A stretch of 64,000 nucleotides of DNA from Vulcaniibacterium thermophilum (lineage in GTDB: Bacteria > Pseudomonadota > Gammaproteobacteria > Xanthomonadales > Xanthomonadaceae). The translations under genes were made by a program, and so were the position numbers. The notes under the pieces are model-generated. The model saw only the letters and a program-made list of their open reading frames with translations, had not been told where the DNA came from and ran no database searches. The DNA is taken from contig NZ_VOHJ01000002.1 of the NCBI RefSeq assembly GCF_007923255.1, forward strand, positions 1-64,000. The letters run 5' to 3'. Each line of letters starts with the position of its first letter. The first letter of the stretch is position 1. Below, piece after piece: positions 28,924-37,117 of the stretch.

Positions 28924-29582
28924 GCAAGATCGACCATCTGATCGAGAACAACCGCGAATGGTCCGAACGGATCCACCGCGAGGATCCGGAATTCTTCCTG
29001 CGCCTGTCGCGCCAGCAGTCGCCCGAGTACCTGTGGATCGGCTGCTCCGACTCGCGCGTGCCCGCCAACCAGATCATCGACATGGCGCCCGGCGAGGTGT
29101 TCGTCCATCGCAACATCGCCAACGTGGTGGTGCACACCGACCTCAACTGCCTGTCGGTGATCCAGTTCGCGGTGGACGTGCTGAAGGTCAAGCACATCCT
29201 GGTGGTCGGCCACTACGGCTGCGGCGGCGTCCGTGCGGCGCTGACGCAGCAGCGGCTGGGCCTGGTGGACAACTGGATCCGCCACGTGCGCGACGTGGCC
29301 GAGAAGCACGACGGTTGCCTGCACGCCGCCGGCGACGTTGACCTGCAGCACGACCGGCTGTGCGAGCTCAACGTGCTGGAGCAGGTGGTCAACGTCGCCC
29401 AGACCACCATCGTGCTGGACGCCTGGGCGCGCGGGCAGGAGCTGACCGTGCACGGCTGGGTGTACGGCCTGAAGGACGGCCGCGTGCACGACCTGGGCCT
29501 GGACGTCGACGGCCCGGACAGGCTCGCCGAACAGTACGCCGCGGCCCTCGCGCGCATCCGCGCCGACCGGACCGACCGATGA
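28920..29582 (+). CDS. Beta-class carbonic anhydrase
   Basis: A 220-residue zinc enzyme interconverting CO2 and bicarbonate. Zinc ligands and the Asp-Arg dyad are Cys42, Asp44 and Arg46 (GCSDSR), with His98 and Cys101 (GHYGCGG). Length and motifs match E. coli Can. It overlaps the aldehyde dehydrogenase gene upstream and the RidA gene downstream by 4 nt each, so it is embedded in the kynurenine operon, where it could handle CO2 released by ACMS decarboxylase. That role is inference from position. Confidence 0.95.
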   Translation: MSKIDHLIENNREWSERIHREDPEFFLRLSRQQSPEYLWIGCSDSRVPANQIIDMAPGEVFVHRNIANVVVHTDLNCLSVIQFAVDVLKVKHILVVGHYGCGGVRAALTQQRLGLVDNWIRHVRDVAEKHDGCLHAAGDVDLQHDRLCELNVLEQVVNVAQTTIVLDAWARGQELTVHGWVYGLKDGRVHDLGLDVDGPDRLAEQYAAALARIRADRTDR

Positions 29583-30004
29583 GCGAGGCGATCCGCGCCG
29601 ACGCCGCGCCTCGCCCGGTCGGCCGCTACCCTCACGCGCGGCGCGCCGGGAATCTGCTGTTCCTGTCCGGGATCGGCCCGCGCGATCCGACCACCGACGC
29701 GGTGCCGGGCAACGAGTACGACGCCGACGGCCGCCTGGTGCGACAGGACATCGTTGCCCAGTGCCATTCGGTGTTCGCCAACGTGCGCCGCGTGCTCGAG
29801 GCCAGCGGCGCGCGATGGGAAGATCTGCTGGACGTCACCGTCTACCTCACCGACATGCGGCGCGATTTCGACGCCTACAACGCGGTGTGGGCCGAGTACT
29901 TCCCCGACCCGGCCACCGCGCCCTGCCGCACCACGCTGGGCATCACCGCGTTGCCGACGCCGATCGCGATAGAACTGAAGTGCATCGCCCTCGTGAGGAG
30001 CTGA
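29579..30004 (+). CDS. RidA/YjgF-family protein, likely 2-aminomuconate deaminase
   Basis: A 141-residue RidA-fold protein. The C-terminal [22 protein letters not shown] block contains the Arg and Glu that line RidA active sites. Length equals known AmnD-type 2-aminomuconate deaminases. Its place between the semialdehyde dehydrogenase and 3-hydroxyanthranilate dioxygenase genes makes deamination of 2-aminomuconate the best guess; a generic enamine deaminase is the alternative. It overlaps the carbonic anhydrase by 4 nt and ends 2 nt before the dioxygenase. Confidence 0.85.
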   Translation: MSEAIRADAAPRPVGRYPHARRAGNLLFLSGIGPRDPTTDAVPGNEYDADGRLVRQDIVAQCHSVFANVRRVLEASGARWEDLLDVTVYLTDMRRDFDAYNAVWAEYFPDPATAPCRTTLGITALPTPIAIELKCIALVRS

Positions 30005-30006
30005 CC

Positions 30007-30537
30007 ATGCTGCCCGCCCCGCTCGACCTCAAGGCGTGGATCGACGCGCACCGCCACCTGCTGAAGCCGCCGGTGGGCAACAAATGCCTGTACGACGGCG
30101 ACTTCATCGTGATGGCGGTGGGCGGGCCGAACCAGCGCACCGATTACCACGTCGACGAAGGCCCCGAATGGTTCTACCAGCTCGAGGGCGAGATGGTGTT
30201 ACGGATCCAGGAAGACGGCCGCGTGCGCGACATCCCGATCCGCGCCGGCGAGACCTTCCTGCTGCCGCCGCGGGTGCCGCATTCGCCGCAGCGGATGGCG
30301 GGGTCGGTGGGGCTGGTGATCGAGCGCAGGCGCATGCCCGGCGAGCGCGACGGGCTGATGTGGTTCTGTCCGCGGTGCAACGCCAGGCTGTACGAGGAGT
30401 TCTTCGAGCTGCAAGACATCGAGCGCGATTTCCCGCCGGTGTTCGACCGCTTCTACCGCTCGCGCGCGCTTCGCACCTGCCGGCAGTGCGGCGAGCTGCA
30501 TCCGGCCCCGGCGCGCTACGACGAGGCCGCGCGCTGA
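30007..30537 (+). CDS. 3-hydroxyanthranilate 3,4-dioxygenase
   Basis: A 176-residue cupin that opens the 3-hydroxyanthranilate ring to give 2-amino-3-carboxymuconate semialdehyde. Catalytic iron ligands are His48, Glu54 and His92. The bacterial-type C-terminal rubredoxin-like site is complete: Cys121, Cys124 (CPRC) and Cys158, Cys161 (CRQC). A gaggag ribosome site precedes the ATG. Product of this enzyme is the substrate of the decarboxylase at 31010. Confidence 0.96.
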   Translation: MLPAPLDLKAWIDAHRHLLKPPVGNKCLYDGDFIVMAVGGPNQRTDYHVDEGPEWFYQLEGEMVLRIQEDGRVRDIPIRAGETFLLPPRVPHSPQRMAGSVGLVIERRRMPGERDGLMWFCPRCNARLYEEFFELQDIERDFPPVFDRFYRSRALRTCRQCGELHPAPARYDEAAR

Positions 30538-30654
30538 ACCATTCATGCCCGTGCGGACTTTCGCGCGCCGTCACACGCGCGAAGCGGAATCTCCACGGGT
30601 TTTGCACATCCTGGCGGCAAGAATGCGCTCGAATTTCCCGAGGACGCGCCCGCC

Positions 30655-30867
30655 ATGATGTACCCCACCCCTTACGACGTGTTGCCGATGGCTGCCGGCG
30701 AGACCTACGGCGCAGCGACCGTCATCGACGGCCAGGGCACCTGCGGCGTGCAGGCCCAGCGCGATCCGGACGGCGGCTGGCGCGACGTGCAGGTCGTGGT
30801 CGGCATGGCCTGGGAGGACCTCAATTCAGGTCAGTCGCGGCTGACTGCCTACGGCGCAGCCCGCTGA
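30655..30867 (+). CDS. Small hypothetical protein in the kynurenine cluster
   Basis: A 70-residue protein, mildly acidic, with no signal peptide or TM segment and a repeated Gly-rich central part (GQGTCGVQAQRDPDGGW). No family is recognised. A gagga-like ribosome site lies about 12 nt before the ATG. It sits 117 nt after the dioxygenase and is followed by two strong hairpins, so it may have its own transcript. Its placement between two pathway genes may be incidental. Confidence 0.55.
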   Translation: MMYPTPYDVLPMAAGETYGAATVIDGQGTCGVQAQRDPDGGWRDVQVVVGMAWEDLNSGQSRLTAYGAAR

Positions 30868-30877
30868 CCGGCGGTGG

Positions 30878-30940
30878 CCGGGCGGCAGGATGCCGCCCGG
30901 CCGGGCACCGTGATTCCAGGGCGCCTGCGGGCGCCTTTTT
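30878..30940 (+). terminator. Double hairpin and rho-independent terminator
   Basis: A perfect 10-bp stem with a 3-nt loop (30878-30887 with 30891-30900) is followed by a second hairpin made of two ggcgcc blocks (30920-30925 and 30930-30935) and a run of five T (30936-30940). It would end transcription after the small gene and before the ACMS decarboxylase gene. Confidence 0.8.
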
Positions 30941-31009
30941 CGTGCCCGCGCCGCACGCCGGGGGATTCGGCGACAATGCCGGCTTCGCCTGTCGGACCGC
31001 ACCCCGCCC

Positions 31010-32020
31010 GTGCTGAAGATCGACGTCCACGCCCACTACCTGCCGCGCGACTGGCCCGACCTCGCCCGCAAGTACGGCGATCCGCGCTTCCCGGTCATCC
31101 ACCACACCGACGACGGCCGTCACCGTATCTACAAGGACGGCAAGTTCTTCCGCGAGATCCGCTCCAACACCTGGGATCCGGCCGAACGCGTCGAGGAGTA
31201 CGCGCGCTTCGGCGTGCAGGTGCAGGTGCTGTCCACGGTGCCGGTGATGTTCAGCTACTGGGCCAAGCCGCATCACGCGCTGGAACTGCACCAGGCGCTC
31301 AACGACCACATGGCCGAGGCGGTGCGCGCCTACCCGCGCCACTTCGCCGGAATCGGCACGGTGCCGTTGCAGTCGCCGCGGCTGGCGATCCAGGAGCTGG
31401 AACGCTGCATGGATCAGCTCGGCCTGCAGGGCGTGCAGATCGGCTCCCACGTCAACGACTGGAACCTCGACGCCCCGGAGCTGTTCGAGTTCTTCCAGGC
31501 CGCCGCCGAACTGGGCGCGGCGATCCTGGTGCACCCGTGGGACATGATGGGCGCGGCTTCGATGCCGAAGTACTGGCTCCCCTGGCTGGTGGGCATGCCC
31601 GCCGAGCAGTCGCGCGCCGCCTGCTGCCTGATCTTCGGCGGCGTGCTCGAACGCCTGCCGAACCTGCGCGTCTGCATGGCGCACGGCGGCGGCAGCTTCC
31701 CGTACACCATCGGCCGCATCGAGCACGGCTTCAACATGCGCCCGGACCTGGTCGCCACCGACAACCCGCGCAATCCGCGCGAGTACCTCGACCGTCTCTA
31801 CTTCGACTCCTGGGTGGCCGACGCCCGCGCGCTGCGCTACCTGCTCGACACCGTCGGCGTATCGCAGGTGATGCTGGGCACCGACTACCCGTTCCCGCTC
31901 GGCGAGCAGACGCCCGGCGGCCTGATCGACCAGTTGGGGCTGGACCCGAGCGAGCGCGCCCGCCTGTTCCACGGCACCGCGCTCGAATGGCTCGGCCTGC
32001 CGCTGTCGCGCTTCGCCTGA
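31010..32020 (+). CDS. 2-amino-3-carboxymuconate-6-semialdehyde decarboxylase
   Basis: A 336-residue amidohydrolase-superfamily decarboxylase (ACMSD) releasing CO2 to give 2-aminomuconate semialdehyde. Zinc ligands are His7 and His9 (HAH), the ILVHPWD histidine and the LGTDYPFPLGE aspartate, with the MAHGGG histidine as the catalytic base region. The start is GTG at 31010; no ATG is available nearby and the N-terminus LKIDVHAHYLP is family-typical. Because a terminator precedes it, it probably has its own promoter in 30941-31009. Confidence 0.95.
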   Translation: MLKIDVHAHYLPRDWPDLARKYGDPRFPVIHHTDDGRHRIYKDGKFFREIRSNTWDPAERVEEYARFGVQVQVLSTVPVMFSYWAKPHHALELHQALNDHMAEAVRAYPRHFAGIGTVPLQSPRLAIQELERCMDQLGLQGVQIGSHVNDWNLDAPELFEFFQAAAELGAAILVHPWDMMGAASMPKYWLPWLVGMPAEQSRAACCLIFGGVLERLPNLRVCMAHGGGSFPYTIGRIEHGFNMRPDLVATDNPRNPREYLDRLYFDSWVADARALRYLLDTVGVSQVMLGTDYPFPLGEQTPGGLIDQLGLDPSERARLFHGTALEWLGLPLSRFA

Positions 32021-32026
32021 CGTTCT

Positions 32027-32117
32027 CCCTCCCCTTCAAGGGGAGGGCCGGGGTGGGGATGGTGTTCCCGCGCCGGCCACACCATCCCCTCCCAAACCCT
32101 CCCCTTGAAGGGGAGGG
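32027..32117. repeat. CT/GA-rich long inverted repeat
   Basis: Arms 32027-32064 and 32080-32117 (38 nt each) are inverted copies with a few mismatches, containing ccctccccttcaaggggagg palindromes at both ends. The element fills nearly all of the ACMSD-kynU gap. Confidence 0.88.
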
Positions 32118-32135
32118 CTTACAGCACCGGAACCG

Positions 32136-33413
32136 ATGACCGCCAGCCTCCTTTCCGAAGACCACGCCCGCGCGCTCGACGCCGCCGATCCGCTGCCCAC
32201 CCTGCGCGGCGAGTTTCGGGTGCCGAAGCACGGCGCCGACGAGCAGGCCTACTTCGTCGGCAATTCGCTCGGCCTGCAACCACGCAAGGCCCGCGCCTAC
32301 GTCGAGGAAGTGCTCGACAAGTGGGCGCTGGAAGGCGTGGAAGGCCACTTCCGCGGCCACGCGCAGTGGGTGAGCTACCACGCGCTGGTGCGCGAGGCGC
32401 TGGCGCGCACGGTCGGCGCGCAGCCGGAGGAAGTGGTGGCGATGAACTCGCTGACCGCCAACCTGCATCTGATGATGGTCAGCTTCTACCGGCCCACGGC
32501 CGAGCGGCCGGCGATCCTGATCGAGGCCGGCGCGTTCCCGTCGGACCGCTACGCGGTGGAATCGCAGATCCGCTTCCACGGCTTCGATCCGGCGCGCGAC
32601 CTGATCGAAGTCGAAGCCGACGAACCGAACGGCACGATCTCGATGGCCGCGCTCGAGCGCGCGATCGCCGAGCACGGCCCGCGGCTGGCGCTGGTGCTGT
32701 GGCCGGGCGTGCAGTACCGCACCGGACAGGCGTTCGATCTTGCCCAGATCGCGCGTCTTGCGCATGCGCAGGGCGCGCTGTGCGGGTTCGACCTCGCGCA
32801 CGCGGTCGGCAACCTCGATCTTGCGCTGCACGACAGCGGTGCCGACTTCGCCGTCTGGTGCCACTACAAGTACATGAACGCAGGTCCCGGCGCGGTGGCC
32901 GGCTGCTTCGTGCATGCACGCCACGCGCACACCGACCGCCCGCGTTTCGCCGGCTGGTGGGGCCACGATCCGGAGACGCGCTTCCGCATGGGTCCGAACT
33001 TCGCGCCGACGCCGGGCGCGGACGGCTGGCAGCTCAGCAATCCGCCGATCCTCGCCATCGCCCCGCTGCGCGCCTCGCTGGAACTGTTCGACCGCGCGGG
33101 CATGGCGGCGCTGCGCGCCAAGTCGCTGCGACTCACCGGCTTCCTCGAGACGGTGATCCGCGCGCACCTCGCCGACACGCTGGAGATCGTCACCCCGGCC
33201 GAGCCCGAGCGCCGCGGCGCGCAGCTCTCGATCCGCGTGATCGGCGGCCGCGAACGCGGACGCGCGTTGTTCGAGTACCTCTGCACGCACGGCGTGCTCG
33301 GCGACTGGCGCGAGCCCGACGTCATCCGCATCTCGCCCGCGCCGCTCTACAACACCCACCTCGACATCGTCCGCTTCGCGCGAGCGGTGCTGGCGTGGCG
33401 GGAAGGTGCGTGA
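32136..33413 (+). CDS. kynU: Kynureninase
   Basis: A 425-residue PLP enzyme cleaving kynurenine or 3-hydroxykynurenine to (3-hydroxy)anthranilate and alanine. The PLP lysine is Lys245 in WCHYKYMNAGPG. The phosphate-cup and substrate segments MNSLTANLHLMM and CGFDLAHAVGN are typical. With the monooxygenase next door the physiological substrate is probably 3-hydroxykynurenine, feeding the dioxygenase at 30007. The stop is followed within 4 nt by a repeat motif bracketing the kynU-kmo gap. Confidence 0.97.
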   Translation: MTASLLSEDHARALDAADPLPTLRGEFRVPKHGADEQAYFVGNSLGLQPRKARAYVEEVLDKWALEGVEGHFRGHAQWVSYHALVREALARTVGAQPEEVVAMNSLTANLHLMMVSFYRPTAERPAILIEAGAFPSDRYAVESQIRFHGFDPARDLIEVEADEPNGTISMAALERAIAEHGPRLALVLWPGVQYRTGQAFDLAQIARLAHAQGALCGFDLAHAVGNLDLALHDSGADFAVWCHYKYMNAGPGAVAGCFVHARHAHTDRPRFAGWWGHDPETRFRMGPNFAPTPGADGWQLSNPPILAIAPLRASLELFDRAGMAALRAKSLRLTGFLETVIRAHLADTLEIVTPAEPERRGAQLSIRVIGGRERGRALFEYLCTHGVLGDWREPDVIRISPAPLYNTHLDIVRFARAVLAWREGA

Positions 33414-33416
33414 TCC

Positions 33417-33619
33417 CGCCACGGATTCCGCACGGATGAACACCGACACGGGTCGACGATCGTTTGGGCGTTGCCGTTAGCAAGGCGCGGCGCGGCTTGG
33501 CATCATCCCCCTCTCCCCAACGGCACCGCCGTTGGGGGAGAGGGTCGGGGTGAGGGGGCGCGCCGCAGGCGCGTGATCGTTTCCGCCCGAATCCGCGCGC
33601 TTCCGCGAGAATCCGTGGC
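33417..33619. repeat. kynU-kmo gap: inverted 'ccacggat' motif pair enclosing a CT-rich hairpin
   Basis: A forward copy (cgccacggattccgcacgga, from 33417) follows the kynU stop. An inverted copy ends at 33619 (agaatccgtggc), 24 nt before the kmo ATG. Between them lies a hairpin element (33508-33575) with arms ccctctccccaacggc and gccgttgggggagaggg and a ggggtgagggggcgcg tail. That element is nearly identical to 35117-35185. Confidence 0.8.
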
Positions 33620-33643
33620 CAAGAACAGCCGACAGGGAACCCC

Positions 33644-35029
33644 ATGACCGTGCAAGGCAAGCACATCACGATCATCGGCGCCGGGCTCGCCGGCGCGTTG
33701 CTGGGCACCCTGCTCGCGCAACGCGGCTGGCAGGTGGACGTGTACGAGAAGCGCGGCGATCCGCGCCTGCGCGGCTACGAAGGCGGGCGCTCGATCAACC
33801 TCGCGCTCGCCGAGCGCGGCCGCCACGGCCTGCGCCTGGCCGGCGCGCTGGACGCGGTGATGGCGCAGGCGGTGATGATGCGCGGCCGCATGGTGCATCC
33901 GCTCGACGGCCCGGTGAACCTCCAACGCTACGGCCGCGACGACAGCGAGGTGATCTGGTCGGTGCACCGTGGTGAGCTGAACATCGTGCTGCTCGACATC
34001 GCCGAGCGCGCCGGCGTGCGCCTGCACTTCGACCGTCGCCTCGACGGCGTGGACTTCGACGCGCGCACCGCCCGCTTCGCGAACGACCGCGACGGCAGCG
34101 CCGAGGCGGTGTCGTTCGTCTCGCTGGTCGGCGCCGACGGCGCGGGCTCGGCGCTGCGTGCGGCGATGAAGCCGCACGTCGAGCTCGGCGAACGCACCGA
34201 GTTCCTCGGCCACTCCTACAAGGAGCTGGAGATCCCGCCGGCGGAGGACGGCGGCTTCCGCATCGAACCCAACGCGCTGCACATCTGGCCGCGCGGGCGC
34301 TACATGTGCATCGCGCTGCCGAACGACGAACGCACCTTCACCGTCACCGTGTTCCTGCCCAACGCGGACGATCCCGAAAAGGGCGGCCCTTCGTTCGCCT
34401 CGGTACGCACCGGCGCCGACGCCCGCGCCCTGTTCGCGCGCGACTTCCCGGACGCGCTGCCGTTGATCCCACGCCTGGAGCACGACTGGGAACACAACCC
34501 CACCGGCCTGCTCGCCACGCTCTACCTCGACCGCTGGTTCCTCGACGAGCGTGCCGTGTTGCTGGGCGACGCCGCGCACGCGATGGTGCCGTTCCACGGC
34601 CAGGGCATGAACTGCGCGTTCGAAGATTGCGTGGCGCTGGCCGAACATCTCGACCGCACCACCGACCGCGCGCGAGCGTTCGCCGATTTCCAGGCCGAAC
34701 GCCTGCCGAACTCGCGCGCGATCCAGCGCATGGCGCTGGAGAACTACCTCGAGATGCGCGACCGCGTCGACGATCCGGACTACCTGCTGCAGCGCGCGCT
34801 GGAACTGAAGCTCGCCGAACGGCACCCCGACCGCTTCATGCCCCGCTACAGCATGGTGACCTTCCGCCGCCTGCCGTACGCGCTGGCGTTCGAACGCGGC
34901 CAGATCCAACGCCGCCTGCTGGCCGAACTGACCGCCGGCCACGACAGTCTCGATTCCCTCGACTGGAACGCCGTCGACGCCGCCGTTCGCGGTGCGCTGC
35001 CGCCGCTGCCGGTGGAGGCGGGGGTCTGA
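33644..35029 (+). CDS. kmo: Kynurenine 3-monooxygenase
   Basis: A 461-residue FAD-dependent aromatic hydroxylase converting kynurenine to 3-hydroxykynurenine with NADPH and O2. The FAD dinucleotide motif GAGLAG lies at 12-17, the family segment GRSINLALAERG follows, the DG motif is VGADGAGS, and the second FAD motif is LLGDAAHAMVPFHGQGMN. The C-terminal region contains the hydrophobic segment seen in other KMOs. A cagggaa ribosome site precedes the ATG. The gene is flanked on both sides by related repeat elements. Confidence 0.97.
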   Translation: MTVQGKHITIIGAGLAGALLGTLLAQRGWQVDVYEKRGDPRLRGYEGGRSINLALAERGRHGLRLAGALDAVMAQAVMMRGRMVHPLDGPVNLQRYGRDDSEVIWSVHRGELNIVLLDIAERAGVRLHFDRRLDGVDFDARTARFANDRDGSAEAVSFVSLVGADGAGSALRAAMKPHVELGERTEFLGHSYKELEIPPAEDGGFRIEPNALHIWPRGRYMCIALPNDERTFTVTVFLPNADDPEKGGPSFASVRTGADARALFARDFPDALPLIPRLEHDWEHNPTGLLATLYLDRWFLDERAVLLGDAAHAMVPFHGQGMNCAFEDCVALAEHLDRTTDRARAFADFQAERLPNSRAIQRMALENYLEMRDRVDDPDYLLQRALELKLAERHPDRFMPRYSMVTFRRLPYALAFERGQIQRRLLAELTAGHDSLDSLDWNAVDAAVRGALPPLPVEAGV

Positions 35030-35032
35030 TCA

Positions 35033-35428
35033 GCCACGGATTTGCGCGGATGCAGGCGGATCCTCCATTGCGTGCTTGGCAGGCGGGCGTCGGATGTGGC
35101 TGGGTCGCCGGCCACTCCCTCTCCCCCAAACGGTGCGCCGTTTGGGGGAGAGGGTCGGGGTGAGGGGGCGCGCCGAAGGCGCGTGCCAGCAACTTTCGGA
35201 TCATGCGCCCGGTCGGAACCTCCCTGCCAACCACTCTCGTCGCCGCGGCGTCCTTCGCCCCTTCGACAAGCTCAAGGCTCGGGATGAGCGAACGGCGCCC
35301 ATTGTCGAGGCCGGCAAAATGGGCCCGGCTCGTTCATCCTGAGCTCGGACGAAGGGCGCCGGGACGACGCCGCGGGAAGGTCGAGTCAACCTCTCCCCGA
35401 TGCGCATTCATCCACACCAATCCGTGGC
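35033..35428. repeat. kmo-sbcB gap (446 bp, no gene): bracketed composite of repeats
   Basis: This gene-free stretch (35030-35475) begins with a forward motif gccacggatttgcgcggatg (35033 on, 4 nt after the kmo stop). It ends with the inverted motif ccaatccgtggc (to 35428), 47 nt before sbcB. Inside are a CT-rich hairpin (35117-35185), nearly identical in its right half to 33508-33575, and a second imperfect inverted repeat (35249-35294 with 35327-35366) of the 'cttcgacaagctcaag / catcctgagctcgg' type. I see no coding sequence or RNA gene. Confidence 0.82.
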
Positions 35429-35475
35429 CGACACCCGTCCCACCTCCTGAGACCGCCCACCGCTACCCTTGCCCC

Positions 35476-36957
35476 ATGCCCGCCAGCTTCCTGTTCTACG
35501 ACCTGGAAACCTTCGGCGCCGATCCCCGCGGCTCGCGCATCGCGCAGTTCGCTGCGATCCGCACCGACCTCGACCTGAACCCGGTCGAGGAGCCGATCGA
35601 TTTCCTGGTCAAACCGGCCGACGACCTGCTGCCCTCCCCCGGCGCCACGCTGGTCACCGGCCTTACGCCGCAACGTGCCGAAGCGGAGGGCGTGATCGAG
35701 GCCGAGGCGTTCGCGCGCATCCACGAAGCGATGGCACGGCCGGAGACCTGCACGCTGGGCTACAACTCGCTGCGCTTCGACGACGAGTTCGTGCGCTGCG
35801 GCCTGTACCGCAACTTCTACGATCCGTACGAGCGCGAGTGGCGCGGCGGCAACTGCCGCTGGGACCTGCTCGACGTGTTCCGCCTCGCCCACGCCCTGCG
35901 CCCCGACGGGCTGGTCTGGCCCACGCGCGAGGACGGCGCGCCCTCGTTCAAGCTGGAGCATCTGGCCGACGCCAACGGCGTGCGCGAGGGCGAGGCGCAC
36001 GAGGCGTTGTCCGACGTGCGCGCGCTGATCGCGCTGGCGCGCCGGCTCAGGCAGGCGCAGCCGCGGCTGTGGGACTACGCGCTGAAGCTGCGCGACAAGC
36101 GCTTCTGCGCATCGCTGCTGGACACCATCGCCATGCGCCCGGTGCTGCACGTCTCGCAGCGCTTCGCCGCCAGCCGCCTGTGCGCGGCGCCGGTGCTGCC
36201 GCTGGCCCGCCATCCGCGCATCGACAGCCGCGTGATCGTGTTCGACCTCGAGCAGGACCCGGAGCCGCTGTTGGCGCTCGATGCGGAGGCCATCGCCGCC
36301 CGCCTCTACACGCCCGCCGAGCAGCTCGCCGAGGGCGAAGCGCGCATCGCGCTGAAGGAAGTGCACACCAACCGCTGCCCGGTGCTGGTGGAGTGGGCGC
36401 ATCTGCGCGACGCCGACCACGCCCGGCTGCGGATCGACCGCGCCACCGTCGAGGCGCGCGCGGCCCGTCTTCGCAACGCCGGGCCGCAGTTGGCGGAGAA
36501 GGTGCGGCGCGTGTTCGCCGACCGCGCCGAGCGCGTGGCCGCCGATCCCGACGGCGCGCTGTACGACGGCTTCATCGGCGATGCCGACAAAGCCCTGTTC
36601 GCGAAGGTGCGCAGCACGCCGCCGGAGGCGCTCGGAAGCGCACCGTTCGCCTTCCGCGACCCGCGCCTGCCGGAGCTGCTGTTCCGCTACCGCGCGCGCA
36701 ACTGGCCGCACACGCTGGGCCCGGAAGAGCGCGAGCGCTGGGACGCGTTCCGTCGCGCACGGCTGACCACCGAAGGCGCCGGTGCCGAGTACACCTTCGC
36801 CCGCTTCCGCGCCGAACTGGCCGAACAGCGCCAGGCGGTCGCCGACGATGCGCGCAAGCGCGCGCTGCTGGATGCGCTCGACGCCTGGGGCCGGCGCATC
36901 GCCGGATCGCTCGGGCTGGCGTGCGAGCCGGTTGCGGCCACGGAGTCGCGCGGATGA
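35476..36957 (+). CDS. sbcB: Exodeoxyribonuclease I
   Basis: A 493-residue 3'-5' single-strand DNA exonuclease acting in recombination and mismatch repair. The DEDDh catalytic residues begin with Asp9 and Glu11 (YDLETFG), and the late HEALSDVRA block supplies the His and Asp. The SH3-like and C-terminal domains fill the rest, with YDGFIGDADK and FRYRARNWP segments as in E. coli ExoI. The ATG at 35476 fits the family; the open frame upstream runs through repeats. The last codons and stop lie inside a repeat motif (36937-36966), so the C-terminal tail ATESRG is repeat-encoded. Confidence 0.95.
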   Translation: MPASFLFYDLETFGADPRGSRIAQFAAIRTDLDLNPVEEPIDFLVKPADDLLPSPGATLVTGLTPQRAEAEGVIEAEAFARIHEAMARPETCTLGYNSLRFDDEFVRCGLYRNFYDPYEREWRGGNCRWDLLDVFRLAHALRPDGLVWPTREDGAPSFKLEHLADANGVREGEAHEALSDVRALIALARRLRQAQPRLWDYALKLRDKRFCASLLDTIAMRPVLHVSQRFAASRLCAAPVLPLARHPRIDSRVIVFDLEQDPEPLLALDAEAIAARLYTPAEQLAEGEARIALKEVHTNRCPVLVEWAHLRDADHARLRIDRATVEARAARLRNAGPQLAEKVRRVFADRAERVAADPDGALYDGFIGDADKALFAKVRSTPPEALGSAPFAFRDPRLPELLFRYRARNWPHTLGPEERERWDAFRRARLTTEGAGAEYTFARFRAELAEQRQAVADDARKRALLDALDAWGRRIAGSLGLACEPVAATESRG

Positions 36958-37104
36958 AGGCGGATCCTGTCGGCTCCACATTCCGTCGCCCCGGCGAAGG
37001 CCGGGCGCCGTATCGCGGCTGAAGCCGCGACCGCGCGGCAGCATCGGGCCATCCGCCCCGTAATGTCCGCCCTCGACCCGCACGCATCCGCGTCCATCCG
37101 TGGC
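36937..37104. repeat. sbcB-DUF2461 gap: inverted 'ccacgga' motif pair enclosing REP-like elements
   Basis: The forward copy (gccacggagtcgcgcggatg, from 36937) includes the sbcB stop codon. The inverted copy (gtccatccgtggc) ends at 37104, 13 nt before the next ATG. Between them are a cccggcgaaggccggg fragment (36985-37010) and a perfect REP-like palindrome tcgcggctgaagccgcga (37013-37030). Confidence 0.8.
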
Positions 37105-37117
37105 TTGATCGCCCCCC

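Noticed and set aside
33508-35185. Composite transposon carrying kmo between two CT-rich hairpin elements
   Set aside because: The flanking elements are direct, not bounded by target duplications, and contain no transposase; kmo is in its normal pathway context.
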